Below are positions 8,053 through 16,965 of a stretch of 64,000 nucleotides of DNA, piece by piece (the stretch's first letter is position 1; every line of letters begins with the position of its first letter). Below the pieces are notes generated by a model that worked only from the letters and a program-made list of their open reading frames with translations, ran no database searches and had not been told where the DNA came from. Source of the DNA: an uncultured Pedobacter sp. (lineage in GTDB: Bacteria; Bacteroidota; Bacteroidia; Sphingobacteriales; Sphingobacteriaceae); contig NZ_CAMLIG010000022.1 of the NCBI RefSeq assembly GCF_946480185.1, positions 1 through 64,000 of the forward strand. Direction: 5' to 3'. A program made the translations under genes and the position numbers.

Positions 8053-9516
8053 TTATGCTATTGATCTATTTCTGTTCCATAAAAAGTAAACCGGGATGCC
8101 TAACAAAACAATTATTAATCCCCATCCGCAAGTAGATGCCCTGTAAATCAAGAGATCTATACAAATTGCGGATGCGATAATGATGTATAAAGCAGGTAAA
8201 ATAGGGTAGCCGAAAGCTTTATAAGGCCGTTCCCAATTGGGTCTTTTCTTTCTTAAAATAAATAATCCAATAATGGTGACGATGTAAAAGAGGAGCGAGG
8301 AAAAGGTACAATAATCTAAAAGTTGTCCGTAAGTGCCTGATAAGCACAAAACTGAGACCCAAATTCCCTGTAAAATCAAGGCAAAACCCGGAACGTCCTT
8401 TTTGTTTAAAACAGCGGCTTTTTTAAAAAACACACCATCTTTGGCCATTGCATAATATAATCTTGCGCCAGATAAAATGAGTCCGTTATTACAGCCAAAT
8501 GTGGAGACCATAATTAACAAAGCCATAATGGTAACAGCGCTACTTCCAAATATAATAGATGCCGCAGCAGTTCCCACCCTATCTTGCGAGGCGAATGAAA
8601 TCCCTCTTTCTAAAACACTAGCGCCTTCTGGCGAGCCGTAGATAGGTAAAAGCATAATGTAGGCAACGTTTGCTAAAATGTACAACACAGTTACAATCAA
8701 AGTCCCAAATAATAAACCCAAAGGAATGTTTCTTTGTGGGTTTTTAACTTCACCGGCCGTATAAGTAATGCTGTTCCATGCATCTGCGCTAAATAAAGAT
8801 CCAATCATTGCGGCGCCCATTGCTCCCCATAAAACAACACCGCTTAATAATTCTTTGGTAATGGTGCCGTCGGCGTTCTTTTTAACACTAAAGGCAGTCC
8901 AAAAATCAGCAAGATTTGTTTTAAAGGCATTGCTGTTTAATCCGAAATAAATCCCCAATACAATTAAACCCAATAGGGCTAAAATTTTAGCCAGGGTAAA
9001 ACTGGTTTGGATGATTTTTGCACTTCTAATCCCCTGTAAATTGATGATAGTTAAAACGGTGATGAGGATTAATGCAAGCAATTGTGTGGCATTAAACTGG
9101 AAAAAGCTTAGTGAAAATAGGATATGTGTTTCGTCAAAAAATGGAATGAGCTCGGCAGTGTATTTTGCAAAAGCAATAGCTACGGCGGCAATTACTCCGC
9201 TTTGTATCACTGTAAAAACTGTCCAACCATATAAAAATCCGATAAACGGATTAAAAGCTTCTTTGATATAAACATACTGTCCGCCGGCTTTTGGCATCAT
9301 TCCGGCAAGCTCTCCGTAACTTAAAGCGGCAATTAAGGTAATCACGCCAGTTAAAAGCCAAATCGAAAGAATAATTCCGGGCGAGCCGACCGTTCGGGCC
9401 ATTTCAGAACTTACCAAAAAAATTCCCGAACCAATCATTGATCCGGCAACAATCATTGTAGAGTCTAGTAATCCCAGCTCTCTTTTCATTTTAGGTGGTG
9501 TAGTTGTGTTATCCAT
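8053..9516 (-). CDS. APC-family amino acid permease
   Basis: This 487-residue integral membrane protein has about 12 hydrophobic segments. It opens with the APC-typical helix 1 (STMIVAGSMIGSGIFLVSSE), where the unwound GSGIF glycine segment binds the substrate backbone. Helix 6 (GAMGAAMIGSLFSADAWNSI) and the following EVKNPQRNIPLG loop are also characteristic. The specificity cannot be read from the sequence; the LAT/APA-like subgroup is most likely. It faces the pyrophosphatase gene divergently and is followed by a hairpin terminator. A distant paralogue is encoded at 59393-60910. Confidence 0.85.
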   Translation of the reverse strand: MDNTTTPPKMKRELGLLDSTMIVAGSMIGSGIFLVSSEMARTVGSPGIILSIWLLTGVITLIAALSYGELAGMMPKAGGQYVYIKEAFNPFIGFLYGWTVFTVIQSGVIAAVAIAFAKYTAELIPFFDETHILFSLSFFQFNATQLLALILITVLTIINLQGIRSAKIIQTSFTLAKILALLGLIVLGIYFGLNSNAFKTNLADFWTAFSVKKNADGTITKELLSGVVLWGAMGAAMIGSLFSADAWNSITYTAGEVKNPQRNIPLGLLFGTLIVTVLYILANVAYIMLLPIYGSPEGASVLERGISFASQDRVGTAAASIIFGSSAVTIMALLIMVSTFGCNNGLILSGARLYYAMAKDGVFFKKAAVLNKKDVPGFALILQGIWVSVLCLSGTYGQLLDYCTFSSLLFYIVTIIGLFILRKKRPNWERPYKAFGYPILPALYIIIASAICIDLLIYRASTCGWGLIIVLLGIPVYFLWNRNRSIA

Positions 9517-9642
9517 ATATTTTAAAAATTTAAAGCTATTTAAAAAAATGAATAATACAAGATAAAGGTTTGATAATCAGTAGGCACAACCACTTAAAAA
9601 TTGCTCTATTTTTATAAAACTTCGTTTAACAATTAATAAATG

Positions 9643-9673
9643 TTTGGAAATATGATTTTGCCTGTTAAATTTG
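9643..9673 (+). promoter_or_regulatory. Bacteroidetes-type promoter of hppA
   Basis: TTTG at 9643-9646 and TAAATTTG at 9666-9673 are separated by exactly 19 bp, matching the consensus TTTG-N19-21-TAnnTTTG with no mismatch. It predicts a leader of about 45 nt before the ATG at 9726. This is the best promoter in the window. Confidence 0.8.
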
Positions 9674-9725
9674 GAATATTGAGGAAGAACCTAACGCACA
9701 AATATTTAACCCTCAATTCTTTTTT

Positions 9726-12074
9726 ATGGAATTTTTACAAACAAATTTAATTTATCTAATACCACTATTAGGTCTCATTGGCATTTTAGTGATGGTTTCT
9801 AAATCCATTTGGGTTAGCAAACAAGATGCTGGCGATGCTAAAATGCAGGAATTGGCAGGTTACATCGCCGATGGAGCAATGGCATTTTTAAAAGCCGAAT
9901 GGAAAGTGTTGAGCATTTTTGTTCTTTTTGCCGGTTCCTTATTGGCCTATTCCGGTACGGTACATGAAATTAATGGCAAAGCAATTCACTCTAGCTGGAT
10001 CATCGCAGTAGCTTTTGTTATTGGCGCTGTACTTTCTGCCACGGCAGGATATATTGGGATGAGAGCCGCAACAAAAGCGAACGTACGTACCACTCAAGCG
10101 GCCCGTACCAGTTTAAAACAAGCATTAAAAGTTTCTTTTACTGGCGGAACAGTAATGGGTTTGGGGGTTGCCGGTTTAGCAATTTTGGGACTAGGAGGAT
10201 TGTTTATTGCTTTCCTTTCCTATTTCTCTGATTTAGGCGCAGAGACGGTTAAAACCTCAATTGAAGTGTTAACAGGATTTTCTTTGGGAGCAGAGTCAAT
10301 TGCTTTATTTGCCCGTGTTGGAGGTGGAATTTATACCAAAGCAGCCGATGTAGGTGCCGATTTGGTAGGTAAAGTGGAAGCGGGAATTCCAGAAGACGAT
10401 GTTAGGAACCCGGCAACAATTGCAGACAACGTAGGAGATAACGTTGGAGACGTAGCAGGTATGGGCGCCGATTTATTTGGTTCTTACGTTGCAACGATTT
10501 TAGCCACCATGGTTTTAGGACAAGAAATTGTTGCGGTAGACAAATTTGGTGGGATGTCGCCGATTTTATTGCCGATGGTGATTTGTGGTTTGGGGATTTT
10601 ATTTTCAATTGTAGGAACTTGGTTTGTAACGATTAAAGACGAAAAATCAAACGTACAAAATGCTTTAAACTTAGGAAACTGGTCATCTATAATTATAACA
10701 GCTATCGCATCATTTTTTGTTGTAAAATGGATGTTGCCAGATGTAATGGTTTTACGCGGTTACGAGTTTACAAGTATAAACGTATTTTATTCTATTATTG
10801 TGGGGTTAGTGGTAGGTACAATTATGAGTTTAATTACCGAATATTATACCGCAATGGGTAAAAATCCAGTCGATTCTATTGTACAACAGTCATCAACCGG
10901 ACACGCAACCAATATCATTTCGGGTTTAGCCGTGGGAATGAAATCAACCGTAGTTCCAATTTTAACTTTAGCAACCGGAATTATGTTGTCCTACCATTTT
11001 GCCGGTTTATATGGTGTTGCTATCGCGGCTGCCGGCATGATGGCCACCACCGCAATGCAGTTGGCAATTGATGCCTTTGGCCCAATTGCAGATAATGCTG
11101 GTGGTATTGCAGAAATGAGCCAGCTTCCACCCGAAGTACGTGAACGTACCGATAATTTAGATGCTGTTGGTAATACAACTGCTGCTACCGGAAAAGGTTT
11201 TGCAATTGCTTCTGCCGCTTTAACTTCCTTAGCTTTATTTGCGGCCTTTGTTGGCGTTGCAGGTATTTCTGCAATTGATATTTACAAAGCTCCAGTTTTG
11301 GCTGCTTTATTTGTAGGCGGGATGATTCCATATATATTTTCTGCTTTATGTATCCAAGCTGTGGGGAAAGCGGCCATGGATATGGTAAACGAAGTAAGAA
11401 GACAGTTCAGGGATATTCCTGGGATTATGGAGTACAAAGCCAAGCCAGAGTATGAAAAATGCGTGGCCATTTCTACAAAAGCATCGATCAGAGAAATGAT
11501 GTTGCCCGGGGCAATCGCCATTATTACGCCAATTTTAATTGGTTTCGGATTCAGAAATGTTTTTACGGATGCAAGTTCCGCCGAAATGTTAGGTGGTTTA
11601 TTGGCAGGTGTTACTGTATCTGGAGTGTTGATGGGTATTTTCCAGTCTAACGCCGGCGGCGCTTGGGATAATGCTAAAAAATCATTTGAAAAAGGGGTGT
11701 TGATTAACGGTGATATGCACTACAAATCATCAGAACCACACAAAGCATCTGTAACTGGCGATACGGTTGGAGATCCTTTTAAAGATACTTCTGGCCCTTC
11801 AATGAACATCCTGATTAAGCTAATGTCAATTGTTTCTTTAGTGATTGCACCTTATATAGCTGTTCCAAATTCTACTTTAGCAAACGAGAATATGCACCAC
11901 GCAACAGAAATGTTACATGTAGTTTGCGGTAAAGGCGATAAAGTTTGTAGCGAGGCAGAAATGGCTACAATGAAAAAGGAAGGCAAAACTTGCGAGATGA
12001 CCGATAGCACAAATCATACTGCCGGAATTAAAAGCTGTTGCGAAAAACCCGGTTTAAAAGACCGTTTTAAATAA
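9726..12074 (+). CDS. hppA: Membrane-bound ion-translocating pyrophosphatase, K+-dependent type
   Basis: Hydrolyses cytoplasmic pyrophosphate and pumps H+ and/or Na+ across the inner membrane. The 782 residues contain the family signatures: [20 protein letters not shown] (198-217), [21 protein letters not shown] (234-254), DNAGGIAEM (456-464) and [15 protein letters not shown] near the end. Ala486 in [10 protein letters not shown], where K+-independent enzymes have Lys, indicates K+ dependence. The pump-gate Glu usually found in the FESY or SYAE position is absent (Gly252, Ala256), while a Glu is present at 190 in the preceding helix (LGAESIALF). An extra tail of about 60 residues follows the last helix and holds five Cys. 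Known family chemistry is certain; the transported ion is inferred. Confidence 0.95.
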   Translation: MEFLQTNLIYLIPLLGLIGILVMVSKSIWVSKQDAGDAKMQELAGYIADGAMAFLKAEWKVLSIFVLFAGSLLAYSGTVHEINGKAIHSSWIIAVAFVIGAVLSATAGYIGMRAATKANVRTTQAARTSLKQALKVSFTGGTVMGLGVAGLAILGLGGLFIAFLSYFSDLGAETVKTSIEVLTGFSLGAESIALFARVGGGIYTKAADVGADLVGKVEAGIPEDDVRNPATIADNVGDNVGDVAGMGADLFGSYVATILATMVLGQEIVAVDKFGGMSPILLPMVICGLGILFSIVGTWFVTIKDEKSNVQNALNLGNWSSIIITAIASFFVVKWMLPDVMVLRGYEFTSINVFYSIIVGLVVGTIMSLITEYYTAMGKNPVDSIVQQSSTGHATNIISGLAVGMKSTVVPILTLATGIMLSYHFAGLYGVAIAAAGMMATTAMQLAIDAFGPIADNAGGIAEMSQLPPEVRERTDNLDAVGNTTAATGKGFAIASAALTSLALFAAFVGVAGISAIDIYKAPVLAALFVGGMIPYIFSALCIQAVGKAAMDMVNEVRRQFRDIPGIMEYKAKPEYEKCVAISTKASIREMMLPGAIAIITPILIGFGFRNVFTDASSAEMLGGLLAGVTVSGVLMGIFQSNAGGAWDNAKKSFEKGVLINGDMHYKSSEPHKASVTGDTVGDPFKDTSGPSMNILIKLMSIVSLVIAPYIAVPNSTLANENMHHATEMLHVVCGKGDKVCSEAEMATMKKEGKTCEMTDSTNHTAGIKSCCEKPGLKDRFK

Positions 12075-12128
12075 ATTCTTGCTAAAGCAAAAGTCGCTGA
12101 ACTGCAAATTCAATATTTTTAAGATTCT

Positions 12129-12160
12129 AATCCCCTTCTTTTAAAGTTGGGGATTTTTTA
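12129..12160 (+). terminator. Intrinsic terminator of hppA
   Basis: AATCCCC at 12129-12135 pairs with GGGGATT at 12149-12155, and an inner CTTT/AAAG pairing is possible. Six T residues follow. It lies 55 bp after the hppA stop codon. Confidence 0.85.
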
Positions 12161-12454
12161 TGATGATTATTGTCTCCACGACGATCGTTAGAAAGATTTC
12201 TCGCTCTACGGAGTGGAAAGCAAAAGATTGCATGAGCAGGTAAAGCATAATATAGACCGCGTTTGCCTGAGGACTTTATGTTCCAGCTGGATGAAAAAGA
12301 ATTTGCTGACTTGAAGTCGCAAAATGCGACTTCAAGTTGGGGAGGTCGTATTTTTACTTCAAACTTCGCCAACAAATCTTACTTCCCACTGACCACCCGA
12401 GTTCTGCATCCAAAAATTTAAAATTATCTTTGCAGAAATTTAGGGTATAAGATA
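12161..12454. repeat. Gene-free interval with a perfect 13-bp palindromic hairpin and the mnmA promoter
   Basis: No credible gene is seen here. A perfect inverted repeat ACTTGAAGTCGCA / TGCGACTTCAAGT with a 3-nt loop spans 12309-12337 but has no T-run, so it is more like an intergenic palindromic repeat than a terminator. The segment about 12170-12225 (with TCTCGCTCTACGGAGTGGAA) resembles debris of palindromic repeats common in this phylum. TATCTTTG at 12425-12432 is a perfect TAnnTTTG box 22 bp before the mnmA ATG; its -33 partner is weak. Confidence 0.6.
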
Positions 12455-13543
12455 ATGAGTAAACACGGGAGAATTTTAGTAGCGATGAGCGGTGGCGTGG
12501 ATAGTTCTGTGGCGGCAGTGATGTTGCATGAGCAAGGTTACGAAGTGATTGGCCTAACCATGAAAACTTGGGACTATGCTTCGTCTGGCGCAAACTCAAA
12601 GGAAACCGGCTGTTGCAGTCTGGATTCCATCAACGATGCCCGTTCTTTGGCTGTTGGTTACGGAATGCCTCATTATATTTTAGATATCAGAGACGAATTT
12701 GGTGATTTCGTCATCGATAATTTTGTGGACGAATACCTTGCCGGACGCACTCCAAATCCTTGCGTTTTATGCAATACTCACATCAAGTGGGAAGCATTAT
12801 TAAAAAGAGCCGATAAATTAGATTGCGAATTTATCGCTACGGGGCATTATGCCAACATCCGCCAGCAAGACAGCGGCAGATACGTAATTTCTAAAGGGAA
12901 AGACGAAAATAAAGACCAATCTTATGTGCTTTGGGGCGTTTCTCAAGAAAATTTAGCCCGCACCCGTTTTCCTTTGGGTTCTTTTGCCAAATCAGAAATT
13001 AGGCAGATGGCTTTGGATATGGGGCAACAGGAATTGGCCAATAAAAGCGAAAGCTACGAGATATGTTTTGTGCCAGACAATGATTACCGAGCATTTTTGA
13101 AACACCGCGTACCGCAGTTGGAAGCCGAAGTGGATGGGGGAGATTTTGTGTTAACCGATGGAACCAAAGTGGGCAAACATAAAGGTTATCCATTTTATAC
13201 CATTGGTCAGCGCCGTGGTTTAGGTGTGGCTTTTGGTCACCCGATGTTTGTCACCCAAATTATGCCCGAAAGCAATACTGTAGTTTTAGGAACGGAGGAT
13301 GAACTGCAAAGAACGGAGGCTATGGTTAAAAATGTGAATCTGATTAAATACGCTTCAATTCCAGAACCTTTGGAAGCCATCACCAAAATAAGATACAAAG
13401 ATGCGGGCGCAACCAGCCACATTCAACAAATTGGCAACAATATGAAAGTTGATTTCCACCACGCAGTTTCTGGGATTGCACCGGGTCAATCTGCTGTGTT
13501 TTACGAAGGTAATGATTTGCTCGGTGGCGGATTTTTAATGTAA
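12455..13543 (+). CDS. mnmA: tRNA-specific 2-thiouridylase MnmA
   Basis: Thiolates U34 of tRNA-Lys, -Glu and -Gln, using ATP and a persulfide relay. The N-terminal PP-loop SGGVDSS is at residues 12-18. The two catalytic cysteines are visible as Cys104 (NPCVLCNTHIKW) and Cys202 (SYEICFVPDNDYR). Further signatures are ATGHYANI and GYPFYTIGQRRGLGV. Length (362) is normal. An additional Cys-Cys pair at 51-52 lies in the early loop. It is transcribed alone from the promoter at 12425-12432 and is followed by a hairpin that overlaps the start of the next gene. Confidence 0.97.
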   Translation: MSKHGRILVAMSGGVDSSVAAVMLHEQGYEVIGLTMKTWDYASSGANSKETGCCSLDSINDARSLAVGYGMPHYILDIRDEFGDFVIDNFVDEYLAGRTPNPCVLCNTHIKWEALLKRADKLDCEFIATGHYANIRQQDSGRYVISKGKDENKDQSYVLWGVSQENLARTRFPLGSFAKSEIRQMALDMGQQELANKSESYEICFVPDNDYRAFLKHRVPQLEAEVDGGDFVLTDGTKVGKHKGYPFYTIGQRRGLGVAFGHPMFVTQIMPESNTVVLGTEDELQRTEAMVKNVNLIKYASIPEPLEAITKIRYKDAGATSHIQQIGNNMKVDFHHAVSGIAPGQSAVFYEGNDLLGGGFLM

Positions 13544-13570
13544 TTGTTCTTTTTTGAGCTTCATAATATT

Positions 13571-13603
13571 AAATTCGCTTTATGTTAAAGCGAATTTTCT
13601 TTT
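13571..13603 (+). terminator. Hairpin overlapping the start of the downstream lipoprotein gene
   Basis: A perfect 12-bp stem, AAATTCGCTTTA (13571-13582) with TAAAGCGAATTT (13586-13597), has a TGT loop and is followed by TCTTTTT. It has the form of an intrinsic terminator for mnmA, yet the ATG of the next gene (13582-13584) sits at the top of the stem and in the loop. It may therefore also control translation. Confidence 0.7.
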
Positions 13604-14262
13604 TAATGGCTTTTTGTAGCCTGGTTTGGTGTTCTTGCACAAAAGAAAACAACGCTCGGCCTGTTGATTTGCAAACCGAATTTTATCCGCTTAAAGTGGG
13701 TTCGGTCTACGTTTACGATGTTGACTCTACAGCATATAGCAATTTTACCGGTGGTAATGTAAACTATAAATTTCAGCTTAAAGACAGTGTTGCAGATACT
13801 TTTCTGGATTTAACAGGTCAAACGGTCTATCGGATTGAACGTTACCGAAAAAATAGCACATCAAGTAATTGGGTGATACAACAGGTTTACAGCCGTAACA
13901 AAACATTGCGGGCAGGCGAGGAGTTTATCAATAACCAAAGATTTGTGCGCATTGTTTTTCCGCCAATTCAGGGGACTTTTTGGAACGGGAATTCAAAAAA
14001 CACACTTGGTGATCAACAGTATATTATTGAAGATGGAATTTTGCCTTTAACAGTTAATAATTTAAGTTTCGACAGCACCGTAACCGTAAAGGAAATTGAC
14101 GAATTTAACCTAATACGTGAAGATTTAGTAAACGACACTTACGCTAAAAACGTTGGTTTGGTGCAAAAAACGGTAAAAGCGGTTGATAAAGATATATCTT
14201 CTGGCACAATTACAAACGGTTCCGTTTATAGTTATAAGTTGAGTTTTTATAAAGAAAACTAA
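13582..14262 (+). CDS. Putative outer-membrane or periplasmic lipoprotein
   Basis: The protein has 226 residues. The N-terminus MLKRIFFLMAFCSLVWCSC has a basic start, a hydrophobic core and a lipobox-like end with the lipidation Cys at 19, followed by TKENN. The mature part begins with a pattern seen in small Sphingobacteria lipoproteins (EFYPLKVGSVYVYDVDSTAY) and is beta-rich, with no enzyme motif. The start codon lies inside the hairpin 13571-13597. An alternative in-frame ATG at 13606 would remove the basic residues of the signal, so it is less likely. Function unknown. Confidence 0.75.
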   Translation: MLKRIFFLMAFCSLVWCSCTKENNARPVDLQTEFYPLKVGSVYVYDVDSTAYSNFTGGNVNYKFQLKDSVADTFLDLTGQTVYRIERYRKNSTSSNWVIQQVYSRNKTLRAGEEFINNQRFVRIVFPPIQGTFWNGNSKNTLGDQQYIIEDGILPLTVNNLSFDSTVTVKEIDEFNLIREDLVNDTYAKNVGLVQKTVKAVDKDISSGTITNGSVYSYKLSFYKEN

Positions 14263-14281
14263 ATGATTAATTGGTTATATT

Positions 14282-14314
14282 TTTGAAATGAAATCGATAC
14301 TTGGATTAATTTCG
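14282..14314 (+). promoter_or_regulatory. Candidate promoter of the esterase gene
   Basis: TTTG (14282-14285), 21 bp, then TAATTTCG (14307-14314), one mismatch from TAnnTTTG. It lies 46 bp upstream of the ATG at 14361. Confidence 0.45.
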
Positions 14315-14360
14315 TAAATCAGGTAATTACAACTTTCATTTTAAAATACCACAACAAATA

Positions 14361-15215
14361 ATGTCTTCTGTCATCAGCGCAAAATTTTCTATACTATTTA
14401 TCCTTTGTATGTTTTTTAGCATTTTTTCTTTTTCAAAAGTTAAAAAGGAAAAAGATATCGCTTACGCTGATAAAGGAGTCTCAAATTTATTGGATGTTTA
14501 CCATCAGAAAAATATAAAAACCCCACAGGATGTTATTGTTTTTATTCACGGAGGCTCGTGGAATAGCGGTAAAAAAGATACTTATTGGTTTTTGGCGAGA
14601 GCTTTCGCCCGAAAGGGAAAAGTTGCGGTAATCATCAATTATCCGCTTTCGCCCGATGCAAAATACCGAGAAATGGCTTTTGACTGTGCCAGAGCAGTGA
14701 CGTGGGTGAAGCAAAATATCAGTAAATATGGAGGTAATCCAGATCGTATTTTTGTAATGGGACATTCTGCCGGCGGACATTTAGCCGCTTTAATTGATGC
14801 TGATCCAACTTACTTCGGCAAATTTGGCTATCCAAATCCTATTAAAGGAGTAATTTTGAACGATCCGTTCGGGTTAAACATCTATCAATACCTAAAAACG
14901 CAAATCAATACAGATGATGAATATGTCCCCGGCTTTTTAAAGGTTTTTACCAGCGATCCCTTAGAGTGGAAAAAAGCTTCGCCCTACAATAAAATTGCGA
15001 ATATTAAAAATCCGTATTTGATGTTTATGGGCGAAAAAACTTTTGAATCCATTAAACTGCAAACCCCTGCTTTCCGCGATGAAATGCTAAAACAGGGAAA
15101 AGAGGTAAAGCTGATAGAGATAAAAGGGAAAAAGCACATTGGTATGATAACCCAAATGATTTTTGGCTGTAACCAGCTTTATGATGATATTATTGGGTTT
15201 ATGAATAATCATTAA
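14361..15215 (+). CDS. Alpha/beta-hydrolase, carboxylesterase/BD-FAE-like
   Basis: This 284-residue protein has an N-terminal hydrophobic stretch (about 8-26) acting as signal peptide or membrane anchor. Family features are the oxyanion-hole HGGSWNSGKKD (63-73), the nucleophile elbow GHSAGGH (Ser136) and a C-terminal KGKKHIGMI with the likely catalytic His. These place it among the serine esterases acting on small acyl or feruloyl esters (BD-FAE/lipase-3-like). The substrate cannot be assigned. It is a single gene, convergent with the kdp-linked histidine kinase, and no strong terminator separates them. Confidence 0.85.
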   Translation: MSSVISAKFSILFILCMFFSIFSFSKVKKEKDIAYADKGVSNLLDVYHQKNIKTPQDVIVFIHGGSWNSGKKDTYWFLARAFARKGKVAVIINYPLSPDAKYREMAFDCARAVTWVKQNISKYGGNPDRIFVMGHSAGGHLAALIDADPTYFGKFGYPNPIKGVILNDPFGLNIYQYLKTQINTDDEYVPGFLKVFTSDPLEWKKASPYNKIANIKNPYLMFMGEKTFESIKLQTPAFRDEMLKQGKEVKLIEIKGKKHIGMITQMIFGCNQLYDDIIGFMNNH

Positions 15216-15264
15216 AAGCTTTTTTAATCCATTAAGAAAACTCGATAAAGGAAATATTTTTTAA

Positions 15265-16959
15265 TTAAGCTTTGTTAAATTCTACAATAAACTCACTGCC
15301 AATGCCCAATTCTGTAATTAAGCGGATGCTTCCGCCTTGTGCTTCCACAAATTCTTTACTGATGGATAAGCCTAAACCGGTGCCTACTTTTCTTGTTCCG
15401 GGTACACGGAAATAACGTTCAAATATTTTGTCTTTATACTCTGGCGCAATACCTTGTCCGCTATCTTTTACAGCAATCTCTACTGTTTTGTCTTTCTGTT
15501 TAACAGCTACTGAAATAGAAGAATGATCGTAAGAATAACGGATGGCATTTGAAATCAGGTTAATTAAAACCCATGCTGTTTTTTCGCTATCTGCAATCAT
15601 CATAACATCATCATCAGCAATTACCTCGAATTTGATATTTCGTGATTCTGCAATGGTTCTGTTAGTTTCAATGGCGTAATTAATGATTTTGAGCGGGTTA
15701 ACCGCGTGAAGTGCTATTTTAATAGAACCGCTTTCTACCTGGGTCATGTTCAATAATTCACTCGTGATTTTTAAGATGCGTTCTGCATCTTCATCAATAC
15801 TGCTGATCAATTGTTGTTGGTCTTTATTTAAATCGCCGGTGGCTTTATTTTCCAAAAGTTGCAAACTCATGCGGATTGCTGCAACGGGTGTTTTTAATTC
15901 GTGAGAAACATTGGCGATGAAATTGGTTTTGGCAGAGTCTAGCTCTTTAAACGGCGTAACATTCTTCAGCATAATCACCTTTCCGTTTGGTATAGCCATT
16001 TTTTCTCCGGTAGGGATCATGCTGATTGGCAAATAAGTTCTTTCAAAATAGCTTTCTTTATCGTCGACAAATATTTTTAGCGTTTTATTCTGAACTGTGT
16101 TTTCATTAATAATCACTTTCAAAAGATCGTTTTTAGCAGCTAAATAATTAATTTCTTCACCCAATAATTCCGATTTAGTTAAACCTATCGTTTTTTCTCC
16201 CGCGGTATTTACAAAAAGCACTTTCCCGTTTTCATCTAAACCTATTACTGGGTCTGGCATATTTTCTATCAGTGTTTCTATCCGTTTTTTCTGCACTAAA
16301 AGTTTCGCCAAGTTGCTTTCGCTATATTCGGATAGCTTTTTTGCCATCTGGTTGAAAGATTTCGCCAAATCTCCAAACTCATTATGCTCCTCAAAATTTA
16401 CACGTTTGCTATAGTTCTCTTTAGCAATTTCTTCAATGCTTTTTGTGAGTTCTTTTATGGGGTTCGCAATGTTTGCCGGCAGGTTAACCAGCAGCGTAAA
16501 AGCGACTAAAAAACACAGGAAAGCGGTTATAGATACCCAAACATTAGCCCTGTCGGCATTAAGTTTTGCATAATCCGACTTTTTACTGATGGCATTCATG
16601 TTTAGTTTGATAATCGTAAAAAGTGCAGACTTTATATCAGTTTTTAGTTTTTCGTTTTTGGGTTCAAGCTGGTATTGTTCCCACAATTTTCTGAGTTTAA
16701 GAGTTGCTTCATATTCGCCTTTTTCGGTAACGTTTTGCTCTTGTAATTTCAGCAATTCTTCAAACTTGGCATCACTTTTTGGAACGCCAATAATCTGTAG
16801 AATGCTATTTGCGTAGGTCAAAGAATTGTAGTTGGCTTTCAGGATATTTTCGGTATCGTGTTTTTGTGCATTGATATTGGTTATCGCTACAAAACCTAGC
16901 AATAAAATCAGCAAAAATAGAACGCCCAAACCTAGATTTAATTTAGTTTTGATTTTCAT
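15265..16959 (-). CDS. HAMP-PAS sensor histidine kinase at the end of the kdp operon
   Basis: The ATG at 16959 (MKIKTKLNLG) is preferred over a TTG two codons upstream; this gives 564 residues. The order is TM helix (about 8-27), periplasmic helical sensor (about 28-138), TM helix (about 141-161), HAMP (about 162-215), PAS (about 228-340), HisKA with phospho-acceptor His353 in NVSHELKTP, then HATPase with N box LINLISNAIRYS, G1 VKDSGQGIAP and G2 GTGLGLSISKEF. It begins 6 bp after kdpD and so probably supplies the kinase half that this short KdpD lacks. Its cognate regulator is probably the NtrC-type protein at 22856-24187. Confidence 0.9.
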   Translation of the reverse strand: MKIKTKLNLGLGVLFLLILLLGFVAITNINAQKHDTENILKANYNSLTYANSILQIIGVPKSDAKFEELLKLQEQNVTEKGEYEATLKLRKLWEQYQLEPKNEKLKTDIKSALFTIIKLNMNAISKKSDYAKLNADRANVWVSITAFLCFLVAFTLLVNLPANIANPIKELTKSIEEIAKENYSKRVNFEEHNEFGDLAKSFNQMAKKLSEYSESNLAKLLVQKKRIETLIENMPDPVIGLDENGKVLFVNTAGEKTIGLTKSELLGEEINYLAAKNDLLKVIINENTVQNKTLKIFVDDKESYFERTYLPISMIPTGEKMAIPNGKVIMLKNVTPFKELDSAKTNFIANVSHELKTPVAAIRMSLQLLENKATGDLNKDQQQLISSIDEDAERILKITSELLNMTQVESGSIKIALHAVNPLKIINYAIETNRTIAESRNIKFEVIADDDVMMIADSEKTAWVLINLISNAIRYSYDHSSISVAVKQKDKTVEIAVKDSGQGIAPEYKDKIFERYFRVPGTRKVGTGLGLSISKEFVEAQGGSIRLITELGIGSEFIVEFNKA

Positions 16960-16965
16960 TGGCAA

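Noticed and set aside
12127..12599. Two minus-strand frames between hppA and mnmA
   Set aside because: One covers a terminator and a palindrome, the other overlaps mnmA; neither has a recognisable fold or upstream signal.
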